Counted from the first letter of the stretch, positions 1-5,775 are shown. The stretch: DNA of 5,775 bases from an uncultured Asticcacaulis sp. (GCA_946480525.1 CAMLLA010000274.1:1-5775), one strand, 5' to 3'. The notes: generated by a model not told the origin, from the letters alone. Numbers and translations are program-made.

Positions 1-954
1 ATCGCGGTCGCGCCGCTGGATCCCCAGTGGTCGGCCGAGGAACTCAGGCGCGGCGAAGCGATCAATGCCCGGCTGCTGCTGCCGGGTGATGCGCACTACC
101 CGTCCCTGCTGGCCCAGATCGACGCAGCGCCGCCCGTCTTGTGGAGTCTGGGTCCGGGATTGCCGGTCAGGCGCCGCACGGTCGCGATCGTCGGCGCGCG
201 CAATGCCTCGGCTGCCGGTCAGACCATGGCGCAGAACCTGGCGCGTGACCTGGGTGAAGCGGGCTTCGTCGTCGTCTCCGGTCTGGCACGCGGCATAGAC
301 GCGCGCGCCCACACCGCGGCATTGAAGTCCGGGACGGTGGCGGTATTGGGCGGAGGTGTCGACGACATTTATCCACCGGAAAATGCCGACCTTTACCGGG
401 CGCTCAGCGCACAAGGCCTGATTCTGTCCGAAAGCCCAGTCGGCTATACCGCCCAGGCGCGCGACTTTCCAAGGCGCAACCGTATCATCTCAGGCCTCAG
501 CCTCGCTACCGTCGTCGTCGAAGCCGAGTTGCGCTCGGGCTCGCTGATCACGGCGCGTCTGGCGGCGGAGCAGAACCGCGATGTCCTTGCAGTTCCCGGT
601 TCACCGCTGGATCCGCGTGCCCGCGGCTGCAATGACCTTCTGCGCCAGGGCGCCCAGATCTGCGAAAGCGCCGAGGATATCGTCCGGGCGCTGGACACCC
701 ATACCGGCTTCGAGGCGCCTGGGTCGCACTTCGACCATAACGCGCCCCTGCCACGCGACGCCGAGGTCGAAATTACCAAGGCGGCCAAGGTTCTGCTGCA
801 ACTGATCAGCCCTGTGGCAATGGGCCGCGACGAATTGGTCAGGTTGTCGGGGTTTCCCGCCTTCATTGCCCTCAGCGCCTTGAGCGAGCTGGAAATCGCC
901 GGCCGCATCGATGCCGTTCAGGGCGGGGGTTATGTCCGCGCCGTACAACTGTGA
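1..954 (+). CDS. dprA: DNA-processing protein DprA (Smf), 5'-truncated by window edge
   Basis: Frame 1 is open from the first base to TGA at 952-954, giving 317 visible residues. The start lies upstream; DprA is usually about 360-380 residues, so roughly 50-60 N-terminal residues (the SAM-like helical region) are missing. DprA binds single-stranded DNA in the cytoplasm, protects it and loads RecA during transformation or other uptake. Visible residues 61-67 (VAIVGAR) open the Rossmann-like fold. SGLARGID at 93-100 followed by ARAH, the GGG then YPPEN stretch, and DFPRRNR at 155-161 followed by IISGLS are the family's signature blocks. VVVEAELRSGSLITARLA and VPGSPLDPRARGCNDLL follow as expected. 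The last ~60 residues (from about EITKAAKVLL) match the C-terminal winged-helix domain. An in-frame TTG at 139 is an internal leucine codon, not the start, because conserved DprA sequence (GDAHYPSLL, APPVLWSLG) continues upstream of it. topA follows on the same strand after 205 bases. Family assignment is very secure; competence in this organism is not implied. Confidence 0.96.
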   Translation: MAVAPLDPQWSAEELRRGEAINARLLLPGDAHYPSLLAQIDAAPPVLWSLGPGLPVRRRTVAIVGARNASAAGQTMAQNLARDLGEAGFVVVSGLARGIDARAHTAALKSGTVAVLGGGVDDIYPPENADLYRALSAQGLILSESPVGYTAQARDFPRRNRIISGLSLATVVVEAELRSGSLITARLAAEQNRDVLAVPGSPLDPRARGCNDLLRQGAQICESAEDIVRALDTHTGFEAPGSHFDHNAPLPRDAEVEITKAAKVLLQLISPVAMGRDELVRLSGFPAFIALSALSELEIAGRIDAVQGGGYVRAVQL

Positions 955-1019
955 TCACACAGGCGCGCAAATCCCCTCAAATCAATTCAAGGCTGTGTTC
1001 GTCAAAATTCGCAAAGACG

Positions 1020-1049
1020 TTGACAGAGGCGGAATCGATTAGCATGTAT
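1020..1049 (+). promoter_or_regulatory. candidate promoter for topA
   Basis: A perfect TTGACA (1020-1025) lies 17-18 bases before CATGTAT (1043-1049), which is a poor -10 box. TAGCAT at 1040-1045 matches the -10 consensus better (4 of 6), but the spacing is only 14. The spacer holds the 8-bp palindrome AATCGATT (1033-1040), which includes a GANTC site (1032-1036), the target of the cell-cycle methylase CcrM in many alphaproteobacteria. The -35 is seen directly; its use as a promoter is inference. A start near 1056 would give a leader of about 100 bases. Confidence 0.3.
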
Positions 1050-1095
1050 GCGGGGCTCCGAAACCAACGCGCCGCGGATGCGCCCCGCCGGTTTT
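1050..1095 (+). terminator. possible weak Rho-independent terminator after dprA
   Basis: GCGGGGC (1050-1056) pairs with GCCCCGC (1082-1088). The stem continues as TCCG (1057-1060) with CGGA (1075-1078) after a 3-base bulge (1079-1081), leaving a 14-base loop. It is followed by CGG and TTTTGCTT (1092-1099), an imperfect T tract. The hairpin lies about 95 bases after the dprA stop. It could end dprA transcripts or be a leader structure of topA in read-through RNA. A transcript from the candidate promoter at 1020-1049 would start inside the 5' arm and could not form it. Confidence 0.3.
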
Positions 1096-1103
1096 GCTTC
1101 CCC

Positions 1104-1118
1104 CACGAATGTTTCGTG
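1104..1118. repeat. small perfect inverted repeat in the topA leader
   Basis: CACGAA (1104-1109) and TTCGTG (1113-1118) are exact reverse complements with a 3-base gap, centred about 49 bases before the topA start codon. There is no T tract, so it is not a terminator. It could be a short RNA hairpin in the leader or half-sites for a dimeric regulator. A 6-bp repeat can arise by chance, so function is uncertain. Confidence 0.35.
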
Positions 1119-1149
1119 TCGAGCCAAAGAACTATTGTGTTCGTCTGCC

Positions 1150-1155
1150 AAGAGA
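1150..1155 (+). promoter_or_regulatory. ribosome-binding site for topA
   Basis: AAGAGA lies four bases before the ATG at 1160. It is a weak purine-rich match to Shine-Dalgarno, but its placement supports this ATG over the in-frame TTG at 1094. The latter would add 22 residues (starting LPPRMFRVEP) that do not resemble any TopA N-terminus. Confidence 0.45.
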
Positions 1156-1159
1156 TTTC

Positions 1160-3757
1160 ATGACCGTCGTTATCGTCGAAAGCCCTGCCAAGGCCAAAAC
1201 CATCAACAAGTATCTCGGCAAGGGTTATACCGTGCTGGCCAGTTTCGGCCACGTGCGCGACCTGCCGTCCAAGGACGGGTCGGTGAAGCCCGACGAGGAC
1301 TTCGCCATGACGTGGGAGATCGACGCCAAGGCGAACAAGCGTCTCAGCGACATCGCCGACGCAGTCAAAGGCTCCGACCGCGTTATCCTGGCAACCGACC
1401 CGGATCGCGAAGGCGAGGCCATTTCGTGGCATGTGCTGGAGGTGCTCAACAAGAAGCGCGTGCTCAAGGAAAAGCAGATCGAGCGCGTCACGTTCAACGC
1501 CATCACCAAGGCGGCCGTGCAGGAAGCCATGGCGGCGCCGCGTCAACTCGACATGGAACTGGTCGAGGCCTATCTGGCCCGCCGCGCCCTCGATTACCTG
1601 GTCGGCTTTACCCTTTCGCCCGTCCTGTGGCGCAAGCTGCCGGGCGCACGTTCCGCAGGGCGCGTCCAGTCGGTGGCGCTGAAGATCGTCGTCGACCGCG
1701 AAATTGAAATCGAGAAGTTCAAGACCGAGGAATACTGGACGGTCGACACTCAGGTGTCGTCCAGCACGGCCCCGTTCACCGCCAAGCTGTTCCAGCTCAA
1801 CGGCAAGAAGCTGGCCAAGTTCGACCTGCCGAACGAAGCCGCCGCCTTTGCCGCACGCGACACCATCCAGAAATCGACTTTCGCCATCGAGGACGTCGAA
1901 CAAAAGCCCGGCAGGAAGACCCCACCACCGCCGTTCACGACCTCGACCCTGCAACAGGAAGCCGCGCGCAAGCTCGGTTTCTCCGCCACCCGCACCATGC
2001 AGACGGCTCAGAAACTCTATGAAGGCGTTGATATCGGCGGCGAAACGACCGGCCTGATCACCTATATGCGGACCGATGGCGTCTATGTCGAACCGGGCGC
2101 GATCAGTGAGATGCGCAAGGCGATCGGTGAACGTTTCGGCGCGTCCTACGTGCCGTCCGAACCGCGCTTTTACAAGGCCAAGGCCAAGAACGCCCAGGAA
2201 GCCCACGAAGCCATCCGTCCAACCTCTGTCTATCGCCGGCCGGAAACCCTGCGTCTCGAAGGCGACATGGCGCGTCTGTACGAACTGATCTGGAAGCGCA
2301 CGATTGCGTCGCAGATGGAAGCGGCGCGTGTCGAAAACACTGTCATCAACATCCTGTCGTCCGACAAGCAGACGGGGCTTCGCGCCACCGGCCAGGTCGT
2401 GACCTTCGATGGCTATCTGGCCGTCTACGAAGAAGGCAAGGACGACGACGGCGACGAGGAAGGCGGCCGCCTGCCCGCCGTCAAGGCGGGAGCCGCCGCC
2501 CAGGTCCATGAGATCAAGCCGGCCCAGCACTTCACCGAACCGCCCCCGCGCTATTCGGAAGCGACCCTGGTCAAGAAGATGGAAGAGCTGGGTATCGGCC
2601 GCCCCTCAACCTATGCATCGATCCTGAGCGTTCTGCGCGACCGGGCCTATGTCCGCATGGACAAGAACCGCTTCATCCCGGAAGACAAGGGCCGTCTGGT
2701 CACGGCTTTCCTCGACCAGTTCTTCCAGAAATATGTCCAGTACGACTTCACCGCCGACCTGGAAGAGAAGCTCGACCTGGTGTCTGACGGCAAGCTGAAC
2801 TGGAAGGAATTGCTCCGCGATTTCTGGAAGGACTTCCACGCCGCCGCCGATGGCATGACTGAACTGCGCGTGTCGCAGGTTCTGGACACGCTGAACGAAG
2901 CGCTGGGCCCGCACATCTTCCCGGACAAGGGTGACGGCACGAATCCGCGTGCCTGCCCGACCTGCGGCAATGGCTTGCTGAGCTTGAAGACATCGCGCTT
3001 TGGCGCCTTTATCGGCTGCTCGAACTATCCGGAATGCAAGTACACCCGCCCGGTGGGCGCGCCCGACGCCGAAGGCGATGCCGGGGCGACTGGCGACAAG
3101 GAACTGGGTGTCGATCCGGAAAGCGGCAAGGTTGTCGCCATGAAGATCGGCCGTTTCGGTCCCTATGTGCAACTGGGCGAAGCGGAATCGAAGGAAGACA
3201 AGCCCAAGCGCGCCTCCCTGCCCAAGGCATGGCCGCCGGCGACCATAGACCTCGACCGGGCGCTGAAGCTGCTGAGCCTGCCACGTCAGGTCGGCCAGCA
3301 TCCGGAGGACAGCAAGCCCATCGTCGCGGGCCTGGGACGCTTTGGGCCGTTCATCGAACATGGCGGCACCTATGCCAACCTGTCGGGCATCGATGAGGTG
3401 TTCGAAGTCGGCATCAACCGGGCTGTGACACTTCTGGCGGAAAAGCGCGCCGGGGGCGGCGGCAAGGGACGCTCGGCGGCGGCAGCGCCTTTGCGTGAAC
3501 TGGGCGAGCATCCGGACAGCGGCGACAAGATCCAGGTCATGGCGGGTCGTTATGGGCCGTACATCAAGTGCGGCAAGGTCAATGCCACCCTGCCAAAGGA
3601 CGTGACGCCGGAGACGGTAACGGTCGAACAGGCGCTGGACCTGATCAACGCCAAGGGCGGCGTCAAGAAGGCTGGCGCGAAAAAGGCGCCTGCCAAAAAG
3701 ACAGCGGCAAAGAAGCCCGCTGCCAAGAAGACGCCTGCGAAAAAGAAGACGGCTTAA
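1160..3757 (+). CDS. topA: DNA topoisomerase I (type IA, omega protein)
   Basis: A complete 865-residue gene. TopA relaxes negatively supercoiled DNA by cutting one strand, forming a 5'-phosphotyrosine link, passing the other strand and resealing. The start at ATG 1160 puts VVIVESPAKAKTI at residues 3-15, the usual opening of the TOPRIM domain. The metal-binding acidic triad region DPDREGE is at 80-86 (D80, D82, E84). The active-site tyrosine is Y302 in GLITYMRTDG, with R304 following; HEAIRPT has H349, and IGRPSTYASI has R481 to T484. A zinc ribbon follows with C599, C602, C620 and C626, one finger where the E. coli enzyme has several. Three C-terminal topoisomerase repeats carry GRFGPY (664-669), GRFGPF (726-731) and GRYGPY (796-801). 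Residues 836-865 form a Lys/Ala/Pro tail of KK doublets, probably a nonspecific DNA-binding arm. An acidic loop sits near residues 428-435, a place where family members vary. No catalytic residue is missing. It lies 205 bases after dprA, and its stop codon overlaps the outer arm of the downstream palindrome. Confidence 0.99.
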   Translation: MTVVIVESPAKAKTINKYLGKGYTVLASFGHVRDLPSKDGSVKPDEDFAMTWEIDAKANKRLSDIADAVKGSDRVILATDPDREGEAISWHVLEVLNKKRVLKEKQIERVTFNAITKAAVQEAMAAPRQLDMELVEAYLARRALDYLVGFTLSPVLWRKLPGARSAGRVQSVALKIVVDREIEIEKFKTEEYWTVDTQVSSSTAPFTAKLFQLNGKKLAKFDLPNEAAAFAARDTIQKSTFAIEDVEQKPGRKTPPPPFTTSTLQQEAARKLGFSATRTMQTAQKLYEGVDIGGETTGLITYMRTDGVYVEPGAISEMRKAIGERFGASYVPSEPRFYKAKAKNAQEAHEAIRPTSVYRRPETLRLEGDMARLYELIWKRTIASQMEAARVENTVINILSSDKQTGLRATGQVVTFDGYLAVYEEGKDDDGDEEGGRLPAVKAGAAAQVHEIKPAQHFTEPPPRYSEATLVKKMEELGIGRPSTYASILSVLRDRAYVRMDKNRFIPEDKGRLVTAFLDQFFQKYVQYDFTADLEEKLDLVSDGKLNWKELLRDFWKDFHAAADGMTELRVSQVLDTLNEALGPHIFPDKGDGTNPRACPTCGNGLLSLKTSRFGAFIGCSNYPECKYTRPVGAPDAEGDAGATGDKELGVDPESGKVVAMKIGRFGPYVQLGEAESKEDKPKRASLPKAWPPATIDLDRALKLLSLPRQVGQHPEDSKPIVAGLGRFGPFIEHGGTYANLSGIDEVFEVGINRAVTLLAEKRAGGGGKGRSAAAAPLRELGEHPDSGDKIQVMAGRYGPYIKCGKVNATLPKDVTPETVTVEQALDLINAKGGVKKAGAKKAPAKKTAAKKPAAKKTPAKKKTA

Positions 3758-3940
3758 AGTAAGAAGCCCCACCACCGCATCTCGTTCGCCATCTATTGAT
3801 GGCTCACTTGTGCGGTCTCCCGCCCCATCGCTTTGCGACAGGGAGGAGTGAACGCGCTCTACCACTCCTCCCTGTGCCGAAGGCATGGGGAGGGGGACCA
3901 TGAGCGTAGCGAAATGGTGGTGGGGTTTCTTGCTTACTTT
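3756..3940. repeat. nested intergenic palindromic element (REP/BIME-like)
   Basis: The outer arms 3757-3776 and 3916-3935 can pair over all 20 positions as RNA, with two G-U pairs; the core is CCCCACCACC against GGTGGTGGGG. AAAGTAAG (3756-3763) also has an exact reverse complement, CTTACTTT, at 3933-3940, so the right arm carries four extra bases (CTTG, 3929-3932 or equivalent) relative to the left. Inside lies the long hairpin at 3814-3899. Between outer and inner stems the left side has 37 bases and the right side 16. Much of the excess is a small hairpin, GCCATC (3788-3793) with GATGGC (3798-3803). T-rich stretches follow the GC-rich stem on both strands, so it could act as a two-way transcription terminator. 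No transposase gene is present; a MITE or REP-type element is likely, but copy number cannot be seen from here. Confidence 0.85.
3814..3899. repeat. inner hairpin made of two inverted half-units
   Basis: Positions 3814-3850 and 3863-3899 align as reverse complements without any gap. Thirty-two of 37 positions pair, two of them as G-U; mismatches are at 3822, 3829, 3830, 3836 and 3837. ACAGGGAGGAGTG (3838-3850) against CACTCCTCCCTGT (3863-3875) is a perfect 13-bp stem around a 12-base loop. Each arm can also fold alone: CTCCC (3817-3821) with GGGAG (3841-3845) capped by CGC-TTT-GCG (3829-3837), and CCTCCC (3867-3872) with GGGAGG (3888-3893) capped by GCC-GAA-GGC (3876-3884). This is the two-unit, head-to-head layout typical of REP doublets. 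Confidence 0.85.
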
Positions 3941-3954
3941 GCTAACCCGCCACC

Positions 3955-3959
3955 GAAGG
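3955..3959 (+). promoter_or_regulatory. ribosome-binding site that sets the glycosyltransferase start
   Basis: GAAGG lies five bases before the GTG at 3965, good Shine-Dalgarno spacing. The site sits in a 4-bp inverted repeat, CACC (3951-3954) and GGTG (3958-3961), around GAA, so part of it could be weakly masked. The in-frame ATG at 3914 lies inside the palindrome arm and has no comparable site. Confidence 0.55.
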
Positions 3960-3964
3960 TGCCC

Positions 3965-5392
3965 GTGTCTGAAATCCTGCAGCGCCTCAAAACCGTTCCC
4001 TATCTGCCGATTATTATCGGTCTGACGGTCCTGCGCCTGATTACCGCAAGCGTCACGGGCCTGGTGCCGGACGAGACCTATTACTGGCTGTGGGCACAGC
4101 ACCCGGCCGCCGGTTATTACGACCATCCGCCCATGGTCGCATGGTGGATCACCGCCAGCACCGCCATCTTCGGCCATTCTCCCTTTGCGGTCCGCCTGCC
4201 CTTCATCCTCAGCTTTCTCGCGTTATGCTGGCTGATGTTCGACGCCGCACGCGCACTGTTCGATGACGTTGTCGCGCGCAGGACGCTATTGTGGCTCAAT
4301 GCCTGCCTGCTGCTCAGCATCGGATCGGTGATCGCCACGCCCGACCCGCCATCGGTGCTGATGTGGGGCATGGGTCTGTGGGCGCTGGCACGGCTGATCG
4401 CGTCGGGCCAGGGCTGGTGGTGGCTGGTCTTCGGCGCAGCGGCAGGGTTAGGCGTCGAGGCCAAGTATACCAATCTGTTCCTTGGGCTTGGCGTCGCCGT
4501 CTGGATGGCGATCAGTCGCGATGCCCGGCGGTGGTTACTGACCCCTTGGCCTTATGCCGGCACGATAGTGGCGTTCGCCGGCATGGCCCCCAATTTCCTG
4601 TGGAACCTGACGCACGACTTTGCCACCTTGCAGAAGCAGTTCGGTCGCATGGAAGCCGGGCAATTCACGCTTAAATACCTGTTCGAGTTCCTTCTGTCGC
4701 AACCGCTGCTGCTCAATCCGCTGATTTGCGCCTTTGCTGCGGCAGGCGCGGCTGCATGGTGGCGAGAGCGGTCCGACACGCGGCTGGCCCTGCTTGTCGC
4801 CCTGCCCTTGCCGCTTATCGTCTACATGCTGCTGCACGTCTTTCACGACCGCATCCAGGGCAACTGGCCGGCGCCTATCTTTCCGGGACTTGTGCTATTG
4901 GCTGCCTGCGCAGCGCAACCGAGTTGGCCACGCGTCAGGGCCTGGACGGCTCCCGTCGGCATCGCCACTAGCGTCATTGCCCTGATGGTCTTGTCCTTAA
5001 GCAGCGTTATAAAACTGCCCGGTGCGGCGGGCCTGAGCCAGGGCTGGGACAAGGTTGCCGCCGTGGTTCGGCAGCACCACAAACAACCGGGCATGGCCTT
5101 CGTCGCCACCACCGACTACAATACGCAAGGGCAGCTCAGCTTCCAACTTCGCGACTTGACTGTTATCGGCATGGTCGAGCGCAAACGCTACACCTGGCTG
5201 ATACCGAACGCAGAAGGTCACACCGGCCTGATCGTGGTACAGGCCCGGCGCTCGGTTAATCTGGATGTCTGTTTTGACGATGTGCGCGAACTTGGAACGG
5301 TATCGCGGCTGGACAAGCCAAACCCGAAATCGGATTTCAGGCTCTACAGCGGACGGCTGAAAGCCCCCCGCTGTGAACTCTCGGAAAATTAA
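3965..5392 (+). CDS. polytopic membrane glycosyltransferase, family GT39 (ArnT/PMT-like)
   Basis: A 475-residue inner-membrane protein when started at GTG 3965, chosen for its GAAGG site and because hydrophobic segment 1 (about residues 14-33) then follows a short cytoplasmic tail. The first periplasmic loop has VPDETYYW (D36, E37), the acidic motif of GT-C enzymes of this family, and then GYYDHPP (D53, H54, P55, P56). ATPDPPS (D127), GLGVEAKYTN (K167) and DRIQGNWPAP (around N300) are the other conserved loops. About ten hydrophobic segments span residues 14-360. The last ~110 residues are more polar and probably form a periplasmic domain, as in ArnT. The family transfers sugars from polyprenyl-phosphate donors to lipid A, other lipids or proteins on the periplasmic side; the substrate here cannot be told from sequence. 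At 475 residues it is shorter than the usual ~550-residue ArnT, so ArnT itself is not claimed. It is separated from topA by 207 bases of mostly palindromic DNA and may have its own promoter, though none is clear. Its stop codon overlaps that of osmC on the other strand. Confidence 0.88.
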   Translation: MSEILQRLKTVPYLPIIIGLTVLRLITASVTGLVPDETYYWLWAQHPAAGYYDHPPMVAWWITASTAIFGHSPFAVRLPFILSFLALCWLMFDAARALFDDVVARRTLLWLNACLLLSIGSVIATPDPPSVLMWGMGLWALARLIASGQGWWWLVFGAAAGLGVEAKYTNLFLGLGVAVWMAISRDARRWLLTPWPYAGTIVAFAGMAPNFLWNLTHDFATLQKQFGRMEAGQFTLKYLFEFLLSQPLLLNPLICAFAAAGAAAWWRERSDTRLALLVALPLPLIVYMLLHVFHDRIQGNWPAPIFPGLVLLAACAAQPSWPRVRAWTAPVGIATSVIALMVLSLSSVIKLPGAAGLSQGWDKVAAVVRQHHKQPGMAFVATTDYNTQGQLSFQLRDLTVIGMVERKRYTWLIPNAEGHTGLIVVQARRSVNLDVCFDDVRELGTVSRLDKPNPKSDFRLYSGRLKAPRCELSEN

Positions 5393-5775
5393 GCGAGCAC
5401 CGCTTCCAGCGTGATCGGCACAGCCGACAGGGCCTTGGAAATCGGGCAATTGGCCTTGGCGCCATCGGCGATCTGGCTGAACTGCGCCTGGTCGATGTTG
5501 GGGATCTTCGCCTTCAGCTTCAGGGTGATGGCGGTGATCGAAAAACCGCCGTCACCTGGTGTCAGGGTCACTTCGGCGTCCGTATCGATGCTGTCTGCGG
5601 TGAAGCCCGCATTGGCCAGCGCGAACGCCAGGGCCATCGAGAAGCAGCTCGAATGGGCAGCGGCGATCAGTTCCTCAGGATTTGTGCCTGCCTTGCCATC
5701 AGCGTTTTCAAAGCGCAGCTTGAAGCTATAGGGCTGGCCGTTCAGCACGCCGCTCTGGGTCGTCACCGTGCCTTC
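5389..5775 (-). CDS. osmC: OsmC-type organic hydroperoxide reductase, 5'-truncated by window edge
   Basis: The reverse strand is open from the window end to TAA (5391-5389), giving 128 residues. OsmC proteins have about 140-145, so some 15 N-terminal residues lie beyond position 5775. The enzyme is a cytoplasmic dimer that reduces organic hydroperoxides with two redox cysteines, and is typically induced by osmotic or stationary-phase stress. Both cysteines are present: C44 (codon 5646-5644) in AAHSSCFSMAL and C110 (codon 5448-5446) in KANCPISKAL. The active-site arginine is probably R21 in SFKLRF, and NPEELIAAAH is the OsmC form of this block; the Ohr subfamily has NPEQLFAAGY-like sequence there. 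A GTG at 5766 is internal, since the conserved EGTVTTQSGVL begins upstream of it. The gene converges on the glycosyltransferase gene with a 4-base overlap. Its promoter is outside the window. Confidence 0.94.
   Translation of the reverse strand, partial: EGTVTTQSGVLNGQPYSFKLRFENADGKAGTNPEELIAAAHSSCFSMALAFALANAGFTADSIDTDAEVTLTPGDGGFSITAITLKLKAKIPNIDQAQFSQIADGAKANCPISKALSAVPITLEAVLA

Noticed and set aside
1094..1159. Upstream TTG start extending TopA by 22 residues
   Set aside because: The extra residues do not resemble TopA N-termini, whereas ATG 1160 gives the canonical MTVVIVESPAKAK opening with a purine-rich site just before it.
977..2530. Long open frame of 517 codons on the minus strand
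   Set aside because: It lies antisense to topA and its leader; its translation is Arg/Gly/His/Leu-rich with no recognisable domain, as expected opposite a GC-rich gene. topA is certain in this region.
3665..3754. Lys/Ala-rich TopA end as a frameshift artefact
   Set aside because: The frame is continuous with the third topoisomerase repeat and ends in a normal TAA; such tails are known in the family.
3814..3899. CRISPR-like or tRNA-like structure
   Set aside because: There is one inverted pair of units with no regularly spaced direct repeats, and no cloverleaf with conserved T-loop or anticodon positions.
3924..3948. TTGCTTACTTTGCTAAC as a promoter -10 region for the glycosyltransferase gene
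   Set aside because: TTTGCTAAC faintly resembles an alphaproteobacterial -10, but no -35-like hexamer lies at suitable spacing; that region is the palindrome arm.
2606..4177. Long open frame of 523 codons on the minus strand
   Set aside because: It runs antisense through topA, the palindrome and the start of the glycosyltransferase gene, with no family resemblance. It is a shadow of GC-rich codon bias.
5411..5731. Open frame of 106 codons on the plus strand opposite osmC
   Set aside because: It is the antisense shadow of osmC, whose catalytic cysteines and motifs make the minus-strand reading secure.

Overview
The window looks like a stretch of an ordinary GC-rich alphaproteobacterial chromosome. 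It carries four protein genes, two of them cut by the window edges, and no RNA genes, CRISPR arrays or intact insertion sequences. The dprA-topA order, the TopA sequence (a single four-cysteine zinc ribbon, three C-terminal GR(F/Y)GP repeats and a Lys/Ala-rich tail) and the style of the intergenic palindrome all suit Alphaproteobacteria. A member of the Caulobacterales is my best guess, but that rests on recall of sequence style, not on a search.

Layout. Positions 1-954 (+) hold the 3' part of dprA, the DNA-processing protein that loads RecA on incoming single-stranded DNA. Positions 955-1159 are a leader region with a good -35-like hexamer, a GANTC site, a GC-rich hairpin followed by T's and a small perfect inverted repeat. 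Positions 1160-3757 (+) hold topA, a complete DNA topoisomerase I of 865 residues. Positions 3756-3940 are a large nested palindromic element starting on the topA stop codon. Positions 3965-5392 (+) hold a polytopic membrane glycosyltransferase of the GT39/ArnT-like type, best started at a GTG behind a GAAGG ribosome-binding site. Positions 5389-5775 (-) hold the 3' part of osmC, an OsmC-type thiol peroxidase, converging on the glycosyltransferase gene so that both stop codons share one TTAA.

How the genes fit together. dprA and topA are DNA-maintenance genes often found side by side in this class. The glycosyltransferase (envelope modification) and OsmC (peroxide defence) have no evident functional link to them or to each other. 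The palindrome appears to separate the topA transcription unit from what follows.

The most interesting item is the palindrome at 3756-3940. Its two inner arms align without gaps over 37 positions with five mismatches. Four of these are paired compensatory changes that keep a small 3-bp stem in each half-unit. This is REP/BIME-like structure and may be one of many copies in the genome. I found no evidence for a novel multi-gene system.
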